64,000 nt of DNA from Paracoccus jeotgali (GTDB lineage: Bacteria; Pseudomonadota; Alphaproteobacteria; Rhodobacterales; Rhodobacteraceae): NCBI RefSeq assembly GCF_002865605.1, contig NZ_CP025583.1, positions 600,501-664,500 of the forward strand, given 5' to 3'. Each line of letters starts with the position of its first letter. Positions within the stretch are counted from its first letter, which is position 1. A program made the translations under genes and the position numbers. Below, in pieces: positions 57,062 through 64,000 of this stretch. The notes under the pieces were generated by a model. The model saw only the letters and a program-made list of their open reading frames with translations. It was not told where the DNA came from and made no database searches.

Positions 57062-57517
57062 ATGAGCCAGGACGGCAACAAGACGGCGGACGCGCCCGAC
57101 GCAGAGACCCGCGACCGCATCGCGCGGCAGTTCATCGAGGCGATTCCCCATGCTGCGGCGCTGGGGATGCGGCTGGACCGGCTGGGCGCGGGCGAGGCCA
57201 GCATCAGCATGCCGTGGAACGCCGATTTCGTGGGCGATCCGCGCAGCGGCGTGATCCATGGCGGGGTGATCTCGGCGCTGATGGACACCTGTTGCGGGGC
57301 AGCGGTGCTCAGCCATCCGACTGGCGCGCGTTCGACGGCGACCATCGACCTGCGCATCGACTATATGCGCGCGGCGACGACGCGGCAGGCGATTCGCGCC
57401 GTGGCGGTCTGCTATCACGTCACCCGCTCGGTCGCCTTTGTCCGCGCGCAGGCCTTTGACGATGATGACGAAAACCCCGTCGCGGCAGCGAACGGTGCCT
57501 TTACGCTGGAACGATAG
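57062..57517 (+). CDS. PaaI-family hotdog thioesterase 1
   Basis: This 151-residue hotdog-fold acyl-CoA thioesterase has the family core SGVIHGGVISALMDTCCGAA, with the conserved HGG and Asp region, then RSTATIDLRIDYMRAA. It probably hydrolyses medium-chain or aromatic acyl-CoAs, matching the beta-oxidation neighbours. The start at 57062 is the best fit to family length; in-frame ATGs at 56984 and 56999 are alternatives. Confidence 0.87.
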   Translation: MSQDGNKTADAPDAETRDRIARQFIEAIPHAAALGMRLDRLGAGEASISMPWNADFVGDPRSGVIHGGVISALMDTCCGAAVLSHPTGARSTATIDLRIDYMRAATTRQAIRAVAVCYHVTRSVAFVRAQAFDDDDENPVAAANGAFTLER

Positions 57518-57525
57518 GACAGGCG

Positions 57526-58026
57526 ATGGCCGAGCGAAACGAATCCCTGCCGCAGATCAAGCACCGCCGCGACACCGCGCTGCGCCTGCTGGTCGAGGGC
57601 GTGCCCTATCTGCGCTGGCTGGGCATCCAGTTCGACCGCCGCGGCGACGAGCTGACGGCGATCATGCCCTTTGACGACAAGCTGATCGGCAACCCCTTCC
57701 TGCCCGCCCTGCATGGCGGCGCCACCGCCGCGTTTCTGGAGATCACCGCCCTGGTCGAACTCGCCTGGTCGGCCATGTGGGAGGATATGGAGGCCGGCCG
57801 CATCGCCCCTGACGCCGCGATGCCGGATTTCATGCCGAGGCTGCCGAAGACCATTGATTTCACAGTCGATTACCTGCGCGCCGGGCTGCCGCGCGACGCT
57901 TATGCGCGGGCGCGGGTGGTCCGTTCGGGCCGGCGCTATGCCAGCGTTCAGGTCGAGGCGTGGCAGGACAACCGCGCCCGGCTGTTCGCGCAGGCGACGG
58001 CGCATTTCCTGATGCCGCAAGTCTGA
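57526..58026 (+). CDS. PaaI-family hotdog thioesterase 2
   Basis: This 166-residue second hotdog thioesterase starts eight bases after the first. LPALHGGATAAFLEITALVEL holds the active-site HGG and acidic residue, and KTIDFTVDYLRAGLPRDAYA the second conserved strand. It probably forms a heteromeric pair with its neighbour or has a different chain-length preference (inference). The MATE gene follows after three bases. Confidence 0.88.
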   Translation: MAERNESLPQIKHRRDTALRLLVEGVPYLRWLGIQFDRRGDELTAIMPFDDKLIGNPFLPALHGGATAAFLEITALVELAWSAMWEDMEAGRIAPDAAMPDFMPRLPKTIDFTVDYLRAGLPRDAYARARVVRSGRRYASVQVEAWQDNRARLFAQATAHFLMPQV

Positions 58027-58029
58027 CCC

Positions 58030-59382
58030 GTGGCGGCCCCCCCGCCCGACCTCGCCATCGCGAGCCTGCCCGCCGAACGCGCCGTGACCCATCGCCGGGT
58101 TCTGGCGATTGCGCTGCCGATCGTGCTGTCGAACGCCACGATTCCCATTCTGGGCGCGGTCGATACCGGCGTCATCGGACAGCTTGGGCAGGCGGCGCCG
58201 ATCGGGGCGGTGGGGATCGGGGCGGTGATCCTGTCCTCGATCTATTGGGTGTTCGGGTTTCTGCGCATGGGCACCTCGGGCCTTGTGGCGCAGGCGCAGG
58301 GGGCGGGCGACGCACCCGAGGCCGGCGCCCATCTGCTGCGCGCGCTGGCGATTGCGGGCATGGCCGGGCTGACGCTGATCCTGCTGCATCCGCTGCTGTT
58401 CGGCGCGGCCTTTGCCCTTGCCCCCGCCAGTGACGAGGTCGAGAGCCTGGCCCGGCGCTATCTGGCGATCCGCATCTGGGGCGCGCCCGCCACCATCGCG
58501 CTTTACGCCATCACCGGCTGGCTGATCGCGACCGAGCGGACGCGCGGCGTGCTGCTGCTGCAGCTTGTCCAGAACGGGCTGAACGTGGCGCTGGATCTGG
58601 CCTTTGTGCTGGGTCTGGGCTGGGGCGTGGGCGGGGTGGCGGCGGCGACGCTGATCGCCGAGGTCTCGGGCCTGCTGCTGGGCCTGTATCTGTGCCGCGC
58701 GGCGCTGCTGGCGGCGGTGACCGGGCGGGCGGGGATGCTGGCCCGCGACAAGCTGCTGCGGCTGGCGCGGGTCAATGGCGACATCATGATCCGTTCGGTC
58801 CTGCTGCAGGGGTCGTTCACCACATTCCTGTTCATGGCGGCGGGGCAGGGCGACACGACGCTAGCCGCCAATCAGGTGCTGCTGCAGTTCCTGTCCATCA
58901 CCTCTTACGCGCTGGACGGCTTTGCCTTTTCGGCCGAGGCGCTGGTCGGGCAGGCGGTGGGCGCAAGGCGGCGCGGGATGCTGGTCCGTGCGGTCCAGCT
59001 CAGCTCGCTTTGGGCCGGGACGGGGGCGGCGCTGCTGGGGCTGTCCTTCTGGCTCTTCGGCGGCTCGCTGATCGACCTGCTGACCACCGCGCCCGATGTG
59101 CGCCTGGTGGCGCGCGACTACCTGCCCTGGCTGGCCGCGGCCCCGGTGATCGGGGTGGCGAGCTGGATGCTGGACGGCGTCTTCATCGGCGCCACGCTGA
59201 CCGCCCAGATGCGCCGCGCCATGATCGAGGCGGTGGCGGTCTATGCGCTGCTGCTGCTGATCCTGCCAGCGCAGTTCGGCAATCACGGGCTGTGGGCGGC
59301 GCTGATGGTGTTGAACGCCACGCGGGCGCTGACCATGCTGCGCTTCTATCCGCTGGCGCTGGCGGCGGCGACGCCGCGCTAG
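58030..59382 (+). CDS. MATE family efflux transporter
   Basis: This 450-residue protein has 12 predicted helices in two repeated halves. Typical residues appear in VLSNATIPILGAVDTGVIG and the second-half ILLPAQFGNHGLWAAL. It belongs to the DinF/NorM exporter family, which expels cationic compounds by Na+ or H+ exchange. It starts with GTG, three bases after the thioesterase stop, so the three plus-strand genes form one unit. The substrate is not predictable. Confidence 0.9.
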   Translation: MAAPPPDLAIASLPAERAVTHRRVLAIALPIVLSNATIPILGAVDTGVIGQLGQAAPIGAVGIGAVILSSIYWVFGFLRMGTSGLVAQAQGAGDAPEAGAHLLRALAIAGMAGLTLILLHPLLFGAAFALAPASDEVESLARRYLAIRIWGAPATIALYAITGWLIATERTRGVLLLQLVQNGLNVALDLAFVLGLGWGVGGVAAATLIAEVSGLLLGLYLCRAALLAAVTGRAGMLARDKLLRLARVNGDIMIRSVLLQGSFTTFLFMAAGQGDTTLAANQVLLQFLSITSYALDGFAFSAEALVGQAVGARRRGMLVRAVQLSSLWAGTGAALLGLSFWLFGGSLIDLLTTAPDVRLVARDYLPWLAAAPVIGVASWMLDGVFIGATLTAQMRRAMIEAVAVYALLLLILPAQFGNHGLWAALMVLNATRALTMLRFYPLALAAATPR

Positions 59383-59386
59383 CGGC

Positions 59387-60250
59387 TCAGACCCATTTGG
59401 CCAGCGGCGGCAGGCTCATCAACACCGCGTCGGCATTGTGCCCGGTCTCAAGCCCGAATTTCGTGCCGCGGTCATAGACGAGGTTATACTCCGCATAAAG
59501 CCCGCGATGAACAAGCTGGGTGTCGCGGTCGGCCTCGGTCCAAGGGGCATCCATCCGCGCCTCGGCCAGGGGCAGGAAGGCGGGCAGAAAGGCCGAACCG
59601 ACATCGCGGGTAAAGGCGAAATCCTCGGCCCAGTCGCCGGTGTTCAGGTCGTCATAGAAGATCCCGCCCACGCCGCGCGCCCGGCCGCGATGGGGGATAA
59701 AGAAATACTCATCCGCCCAGGCCTTGAAGCGGTCGTAATAGCCGGGGTCATGGGCGTCGCAGGCGGCGCGCAGGCGGTCGTGGAAATGCGCGGTATCCTC
59801 TGGGTATTCGATGCAGGGGTTCAGATCCGCCCCGCCCCCGAACCACCAGGCATTCGGGGTCCAGAACATCCGCGTGTTCATGTGCACCGCCGGGACCTGC
59901 GGGTTCTGCATATGCGCCACCAGGCTGATCCCCGAGGCCCAGAAGCGCGCATCGCGGTCCATCCCCGGCACCCCCCGCGCGGCCATGGCGGCCTGCGCAC
60001 GCGGGTTCAGCTTGCCATGCACTTCGGACCAGTTGACGCCGACCTTCTCGAACACCCGGCCGCCGCGCATCACCGACATGATCCCCCCGCCGCCATCATC
60101 GGCGCGGGTCGTGGGCGTGACCTGAAACCGCCCTGCGGGGCGGTCGCCGGGGCCGCGATCCTCCAGCCCCTCGAAGGCGGCGGTGATGGTGTCGCGCAGG
60201 GCGTGGAACCAGTCGGCGGCCTGTTTGCGTTCGGCGGTCATCTCGGGCAT
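59387..60250 (-). CDS. hemF: aerobic coproporphyrinogen III oxidase
   Basis: This 287-residue oxygen-dependent enzyme of haem synthesis decarboxylates coproporphyrinogen III. VHMNTRMFW, NAWWFGGGADLNPC and the C-terminal YDRGTKFGLETGHNADA with its conserved residues are diagnostic. It is convergent with the MATE gene (four bases apart). Confidence 0.96.
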   Translation of the reverse strand: MPEMTAERKQAADWFHALRDTITAAFEGLEDRGPGDRPAGRFQVTPTTRADDGGGGIMSVMRGGRVFEKVGVNWSEVHGKLNPRAQAAMAARGVPGMDRDARFWASGISLVAHMQNPQVPAVHMNTRMFWTPNAWWFGGGADLNPCIEYPEDTAHFHDRLRAACDAHDPGYYDRFKAWADEYFFIPHRGRARGVGGIFYDDLNTGDWAEDFAFTRDVGSAFLPAFLPLAEARMDAPWTEADRDTQLVHRGLYAEYNLVYDRGTKFGLETGHNADAVLMSLPPLAKWV

Positions 60251-60413
60251 CGGGCACCTTCTTCATGGCGGCTGCGCCGGGGGCGCGGGGGGTTGCGATC
60301 CGGCTTAGCCCGCGCGGCGCAGCGCTGCAACCGAGGCGCGGGCGGCGGCGAAAGTTGAATTGCCGCCGCCTGTCGCAGCCGCTAACCTGACCCGGAACGC
60401 AAAGGACGGTAAG

Positions 60414-60842
60414 ATGACGCGACGCCTCCGCCTGGCCATGGCCGCCCTGATCCTGCCGCTGATCCTAGCCGCCTGCGGGACCCCGCAGGAACGCTGCATC
60501 CGCAACAATACTGGCGAATACCGCAGCTTGCAGGCGTTGTTGACGGAAACCGAGGCCAATCTGGCGCGCGGCTATGCCTGGCGCGAGCGCAATGTCGTGC
60601 GCAGCGAGTTCACCACCTGCCGCCGCCCGGTCCGGGCCGAGGATGGGGGCATCGTCTATGCCGAATATGGCTGCTGGCGCGATGTGACGGATGTCGAGCG
60701 TTACCGCGTGCCGATCGACCCGGCCTCCGAGACGCGCAAGCGCGACAATCTGGCGGCAAAGCTGAAGGCCGAGGCCCCGCGCGCCCGGCTGGCCGTGGAC
60801 CAGTGCAAGGCCGCTTATCCCGAGGCCCGAAGGCCGTCCTAG
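60414..60842 (+). CDS. small lipoprotein, unknown function
   Basis: This 142-residue protein has a basic n-region and lipobox LILAAC (signal peptide about residues 1-22). The mature part is charged with several Cys (QERCIRNN, FTTCRRPV, YGCWRD, VDQCKAA), likely disulfide-bonded in the periplasm. The start at 60414 follows AAAGGA. No family recognised. It is convergent with the SDR gene, the two ends overlapping by four bases. Confidence 0.75.
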   Translation: MTRRLRLAMAALILPLILAACGTPQERCIRNNTGEYRSLQALLTETEANLARGYAWRERNVVRSEFTTCRRPVRAEDGGIVYAEYGCWRDVTDVERYRVPIDPASETRKRDNLAAKLKAEAPRARLAVDQCKAAYPEARRPS

Positions 60843-61642
60843 AACATCGCCGCCTGAACCGGGTCCAGCAGGCTGCGCCCGCCATCGACATTGACGATCT
60901 GCCCGGTGACGAAACCGGCGCCGTCGCCGACCAGATACAGCACCGCCTCGGCCAGTTCCTCTGATTCGGCGATCCGGCCCATGGGCGTGCCCTTGACGAT
61001 CCGCTCGCGCAGCCCCGGATCGTCCTTGAGCGCGGCTTTCAACTCGGTCGTCATGACCGACCCGAAAGACACCGAATTGACCCGGATGCGATAGGGGGCC
61101 AGCGCCAGCGCCATCGCCCGCGTCGCCTGATCCTGCGCCGCCGAGGCGATGGAATAGGCCAGCAGATCGGGATGGGGACGCTGCGCGGCCAGCGTGGTCA
61201 GGTTCACGATCGCGCCTGCCATATGCGTGGCGTCGCGATCTTCAGCCTGCAAGATCATGCGCTTGGCGACGATCTGTGTCAGTCGCAGCCCGGCGAACAG
61301 GTTCTGGCGCAGCATCTCTTCCAGATCCGATTCGCTGACTGATAGCGGGTCCTGGCGGCGGATCATGCGGTGCGCGTTGACGAGGATATCGACGCCGTCA
61401 AAGGCATCCAGCGTCGCCGACAGCAGGTTCGCCACCGACAGGCGCTGCGACATGTCGGCGTGAAACCGCCGCAGGCGCGGATCGTCGCCGTGGCGGTCGA
61501 ATTCATGATCGAGCGCGGCCTCATCGCTGTCGGCGAACATGACATTGGCGCCGCGCAGATGCAGCGAGCGCGCAATCGCCAGCCCGATGCCGCGTGCCGC
61601 GCCGGTGACGATGGCGGTCTTGCCTTCGACGGAACTGCTCAT
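60839..61642 (-). CDS. short-chain dehydrogenase/reductase fold protein lacking the catalytic lysine
   Basis: This 267-residue protein has the NAD(P) loop VTGAARGIGLAIARS, the stretch ILVNAHRM, and GFVTGQIVNVDGGRSL at the end, all standard SDR. In the catalytic YxxxK position the protein reads Tyr-Ser-Ile-Ala-Ser, so lysine is replaced by serine, and the usual Ser before it is in NLTT. It may be inactive as a reductase or act differently. It overlaps the RsmC-like gene by four bases (ATGA). Confidence 0.88.
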   Translation of the reverse strand: MSSSVEGKTAIVTGAARGIGLAIARSLHLRGANVMFADSDEAALDHEFDRHGDDPRLRRFHADMSQRLSVANLLSATLDAFDGVDILVNAHRMIRRQDPLSVSESDLEEMLRQNLFAGLRLTQIVAKRMILQAEDRDATHMAGAIVNLTTLAAQRPHPDLLAYSIASAAQDQATRAMALALAPYRIRVNSVSFGSVMTTELKAALKDDPGLRERIVKGTPMGRIAESEELAEAVLYLVGDGAGFVTGQIVNVDGGRSLLDPVQAAMF

Positions 61643-62622
61643 CGCGGCTTCCGGCTGCGGGCGCCGGTGGCCATCAGCAGCTTAAAGCGGTTATCGCCGC
61701 CGATTTCAGAGACTTCGCCGAAATAGCTCGACAGTTCGGCCTCGTAGGGCAGGTGGCGGTTGGCGACCATCCACAGCCGCCCGGCGCCGGTCAGCAGCCC
61801 CGCCGCGGCGCGGATGAACGCGGCCCCCAGCCCCGGATCGGCGTCGCGCCCGCTGTGAAAGGGCGGGTTCATCACCACCGCGTTGACCGGGTCGGGCAGG
61901 CGGAAACTGCGCGCATCGGCCCAGTGAAACTGCGCCCGCACGTCCTTTATGTTCATCCGAGCCGCCTCGAGCGCGGCATGATCGGCCTCGACCAGATGCA
62001 GCATCTGCACCCCGGGACGGGCGAGGATCTGCGCCGATAGCCAGCCCCAACCCGCGCCCAGATCGACGACCCGCGTCGGCATCCGCTCGGGCAGGGCGGC
62101 GGCCAGAAGCTGCGAGCCGGGATCGGGTTCGGTGGCAGAAAACATGCCGGCGCGGGTGATGAAGCCGGGGGCGGGCGACAGGCTGTCCTGCAGCCAGTCG
62201 GACGGAATCGCGGTGGGGTCGCTGACCCGTGCGATCTTGCCATGCGCCTTGGAATGAACCTCAGCTATGCCGGCCAGAGTCCTGATTTCCTTGATAATCG
62301 ATTCGATTCCGTCGGTCTTCTGCCCATCCAGCCACATCGCGCCCTCGGGCGCCAGATGCGCCGCGCCAAGCGCGATCCGGGCGCGGGCGGCGTCGCGGGC
62401 GCGCGGCAGGGTCACCAGCACGGTGTCGAACGCGCCCTCGGGCGCGGTGGCGACGCGAAAGCCGCGTTGGGCCAGCGCGTGGTGGTTATGGGCAAGGGAT
62501 TCGACGACCAGCGTGCGTTCGGGGTCGAACAGCGACAGATCCTCGGCCCCGTCGGCGCCGATGATCAGCGTCTGTCCAGAGGCATCGGGGTCGAAGGCAA
62601 GGGCCAGCCGGGCGAAGCGCAT
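61639..62622 (-). CDS. RsmC-like rRNA (guanine-N2) methyltransferase
   Basis: This 327-residue protein has a degenerate N-terminal methyltransferase-like half, then a functional SAM domain (RVVDLGAGWGWLSAQIL) with the N-methyltransferase motif NPPF in AVVMNPPFHSGRD. This two-domain design matches RsmC, which methylates G1207 of 16S rRNA. It follows clpS with no gap (stop then ATG) and overlaps the SDR gene. Confidence 0.85.
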   Translation of the reverse strand: MRFARLALAFDPDASGQTLIIGADGAEDLSLFDPERTLVVESLAHNHHALAQRGFRVATAPEGAFDTVLVTLPRARDAARARIALGAAHLAPEGAMWLDGQKTDGIESIIKEIRTLAGIAEVHSKAHGKIARVSDPTAIPSDWLQDSLSPAPGFITRAGMFSATEPDPGSQLLAAALPERMPTRVVDLGAGWGWLSAQILARPGVQMLHLVEADHAALEAARMNIKDVRAQFHWADARSFRLPDPVNAVVMNPPFHSGRDADPGLGAAFIRAAAGLLTGAGRLWMVANRHLPYEAELSSYFGEVSEIGGDNRFKLLMATGARSRKPR

Positions 62623-62940
62623 CTATTCCTTTTCCATCGTGCATTGCAACGGATGCTGCTGGCGACGCGCCAGCTCCATCACCTGCGCGACCTTTGTTTC
62701 GGCAACTTCATGGGAAAAGACGCCGACCACGGCCACGCCCTTGCGGTGCACGGTCAGCATGACCTGCATGGCCTGCGAATGGGACATCGCAAACAAACGC
62801 TCGAGGATATGGACGACGAACTCCATCGGCGTGAAATCGTCGTTCAAAAGCAGAACCTTGTACATCGGCGGCCGCTGAGTCTTGGGCCGCGTCTTGACGT
62901 TAAGCTCTGTCTCCTCGCGATGGACGGGATCCTGGGGCAT
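62623..62940 (-). CDS. clpS: ClpS adaptor protein
   Basis: This 105-residue N-end-rule adaptor delivers substrates to Clp[22 protein letters not shown] and [17 protein letters not shown] are the conserved adaptor core with the acidic substrate pocket (NDD). The gene heads a clpS-rsmC-SDR unit and is divergent from the carboxypeptidase. Confidence 0.96.
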   Translation of the reverse strand: MPQDPVHREETELNVKTRPKTQRPPMYKVLLLNDDFTPMEFVVHILERLFAMSHSQAMQVMLTVHRKGVAVVGVFSHEVAETKVAQVMELARRQQHPLQCTMEKE

Positions 62941-62979
62941 GTTCTGAATATCGGGTGAAAAGCTGCAGATTTGGCGATG

Positions 62980-63007
62980 AATATAGTATGTCTGCCGCAG
63001 ATTGTAA
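62980..63007 (-). promoter_or_regulatory. promoter of clpS
   Basis: On the minus strand, TTACAA and TATATT are separated by 16 bases, about 40 bases before the clpS start. It lies in an A/T-richer divergent region. Confidence 0.55.
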
Positions 63008-63063
63008 CCCCGTGCGAAAACGGCGGTTTCCGGCGCGCGGGGAAAAAAGCGGCAAATGCGATG

Positions 63064-63092
63064 TTTCCGCGATCACAACCCTGTGCTATTGT
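63064..63092 (+). promoter_or_regulatory. promoter of the D,D-carboxypeptidase
   Basis: TTTCCG and TATTGT are separated by 17 bases, about 60 bases before the GTG start at 63153. Confidence 0.45.
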
Positions 63093-63152
63093 CAAAAAAT
63101 TAACGACGGTCCGCTTAGAACAAGACCGCAACAGGCAGAAGAGATCGAGACA

Positions 63153-64000
63153 GTGACCAAATTCCGCACGTTGTTCCGCGCAGGAGTGCTGACGTTTTTT
63201 GCGTTCCTGATTCCCCTTGCCGCGCAGTCTGCGCCGTTCGCAGCCTTTGTGATGGACGGCCGAACCGGCAAACAGATCCACGCCCAGAATGCCGACACTC
63301 GGCTGCATCCGGCGTCGCTGACCAAGATGATGACGCTGTATATGGCCTTCACCGCCATCGAGCGCGGTCAGGTCAGGCTGGACACGCGCTTTACCGTGTC
63401 CTCGCGCGCCGCGGCCGAGCCGCCCTCGCGTCTGGGCCTGCGCGCCGGCCAGCAGATCGAGCTGCGCTATCTGATCCGCGCCTCGGCGGTGAAATCGGCC
63501 AATGACGCCGCCACCGCGATCGGCGAGAACCTGGCCGGTTCGGTGCCGCAATTCGCCGCGCAGATGACCGGCATGGCGCAGGCGCTGGGGATGCGCAACA
63601 CGCAGTTCCGCAACGCCAACGGCCTGACCGAATCCGGGCATTTCTCGACCGCGCGCGACATGTCGACGCTGGGTCGGCGGCTGTTCTATGATTTCCCGCA
63701 ATATTACTCGATCTTTTCGCGGCGCTCGGCCGATGCCGGGATTGCCACGGTGCGCTCGACGAACCGGACCTTTCTGGACAATTACGCCGGCGCGGACGGG
63801 ATCAAGACGGGTTACACCCGCGCCGCCGGCTTCAACCTGACCGCCTCGGCGCAGCGGGGGTCCAAGCGGATCATCGCGACGGTGATGGGCGGCACCTCGA
63901 CCGCGCAGCGCAATGCGGTGATGGCGGATCTGCTGGATATGGGCTTCGGCAAGGCGCCGACCCGCGTCCGCGAGGTCAAGCCCGAGCCGCCGCAATACAT
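63153..64000 (+). CDS. D-alanyl-D-alanine carboxypeptidase (penicillin-binding protein 5/6 family), 3' truncated
   Basis: The frame starts with GTG at 63153 and is open to the window end (282 codons visible). A signal peptide (about residues 1-27, FFAFLIPLAAQSA) precedes the serine peptidase. It carries the three penicillin-binding motifs: SLTK (Ser55, Lys58), SAN (Ser115-Asn117) and KTG (Lys218). It trims the terminal D-Ala of peptidoglycan stem peptides in the periplasm. The C-terminal part lies beyond the window. Confidence 0.93.
   Translation, partial: MTKFRTLFRAGVLTFFAFLIPLAAQSAPFAAFVMDGRTGKQIHAQNADTRLHPASLTKMMTLYMAFTAIERGQVRLDTRFTVSSRAAAEPPSRLGLRAGQQIELRYLIRASAVKSANDAATAIGENLAGSVPQFAAQMTGMAQALGMRNTQFRNANGLTESGHFSTARDMSTLGRRLFYDFPQYYSIFSRRSADAGIATVRSTNRTFLDNYAGADGIKTGYTRAAGFNLTASAQRGSKRIIATVMGGTSTAQRNAVMADLLDMGFGKAPTRVREVKPEPPQY

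Overview
The window is a GC-rich (roughly two-thirds G+C), gene-dense piece of alphaproteobacterial chromosome. Gene content and local synteny point to the Rhodobacteraceae, most like Paracoccus or a close relative. The markers are CarD next to a 7Fe ferredoxin, the ornithine-lipid pair olsB-olsA, a ChpT-type phosphotransferase, a PopZ-like protein behind tolC, class I fructose-bisphosphate aldolase, the small Rhodobacterales protein DUF6280, and a TSUP permease overlapping a TIGR02186 gene. I see no phage, integrase, transposase, plasmid or CRISPR genes. It reads as a core chromosome segment with a few accessory spots.

Layout: 1-6.5 kb holds a patatin-like protein (cut by the window edge), nth, a PfkB kinase, prephenate dehydrogenase and hisC (minus strand), and a sulfhydrylase for methionine or cysteine synthesis. 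6.5-13.5 kb holds a SIMPL-domain protein, a very large Ala/Pro-rich single-pass membrane protein with secretion/pilus-like end domains, and a Kef-type K+/H+ antiporter. 13.5-24.8 kb holds carD, fdxA, olsA/olsB, chpT, proA-pgk, two overlapping cyclophilins, a YaiI protein, tyrS and anmK. 24.8-32.5 kb holds two identical tRNA-Asp genes, the aldolase, lysC, ptsP, an FAH-family enzyme, DUF1178, waaA and tRNA-Cys. 32.5-40.5 kb holds a PCMT-like methyltransferase, tolC, popZ-like, a 633-base gene-free structured stretch, nlpD-like/pcm/surE, and TSUP plus TIGR02186. 40.5-44.7 kb holds an ABC exporter, ygfZ, dinB and DUF6280.

44.7-50.5 kb is a minus-strand run: TelA, a DUF2927 lipoprotein, an SPFH protein with a GYF_2 tail, a membrane-anchored zinc-ribbon protein, and perhaps a sugar kinase. 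It resembles the Bacillus pspA-ydjGHI membrane-stress operon with TelA in the place of PspA. I consider it the best candidate for a little-described system. 50.5-58 kb is a beta-oxidation locus: thiolase, FadJ-type multifunctional enzyme, acyl-CoA dehydrogenase, two paralogous MerR regulators and two hotdog thioesterases. It contains a TIR-bounded repeat and a MerR-type operator candidate. 58-64 kb holds a MATE exporter, hemF, a small lipoprotein, an SDR-like protein lacking its catalytic lysine, an RsmC-like methyltransferase, clpS, and the start of a D,D-carboxypeptidase.

Gene starts were chosen by ribosome-binding sites, overlap with neighbours and family length. All calls were made by eye from translated sequence; no searches were run.
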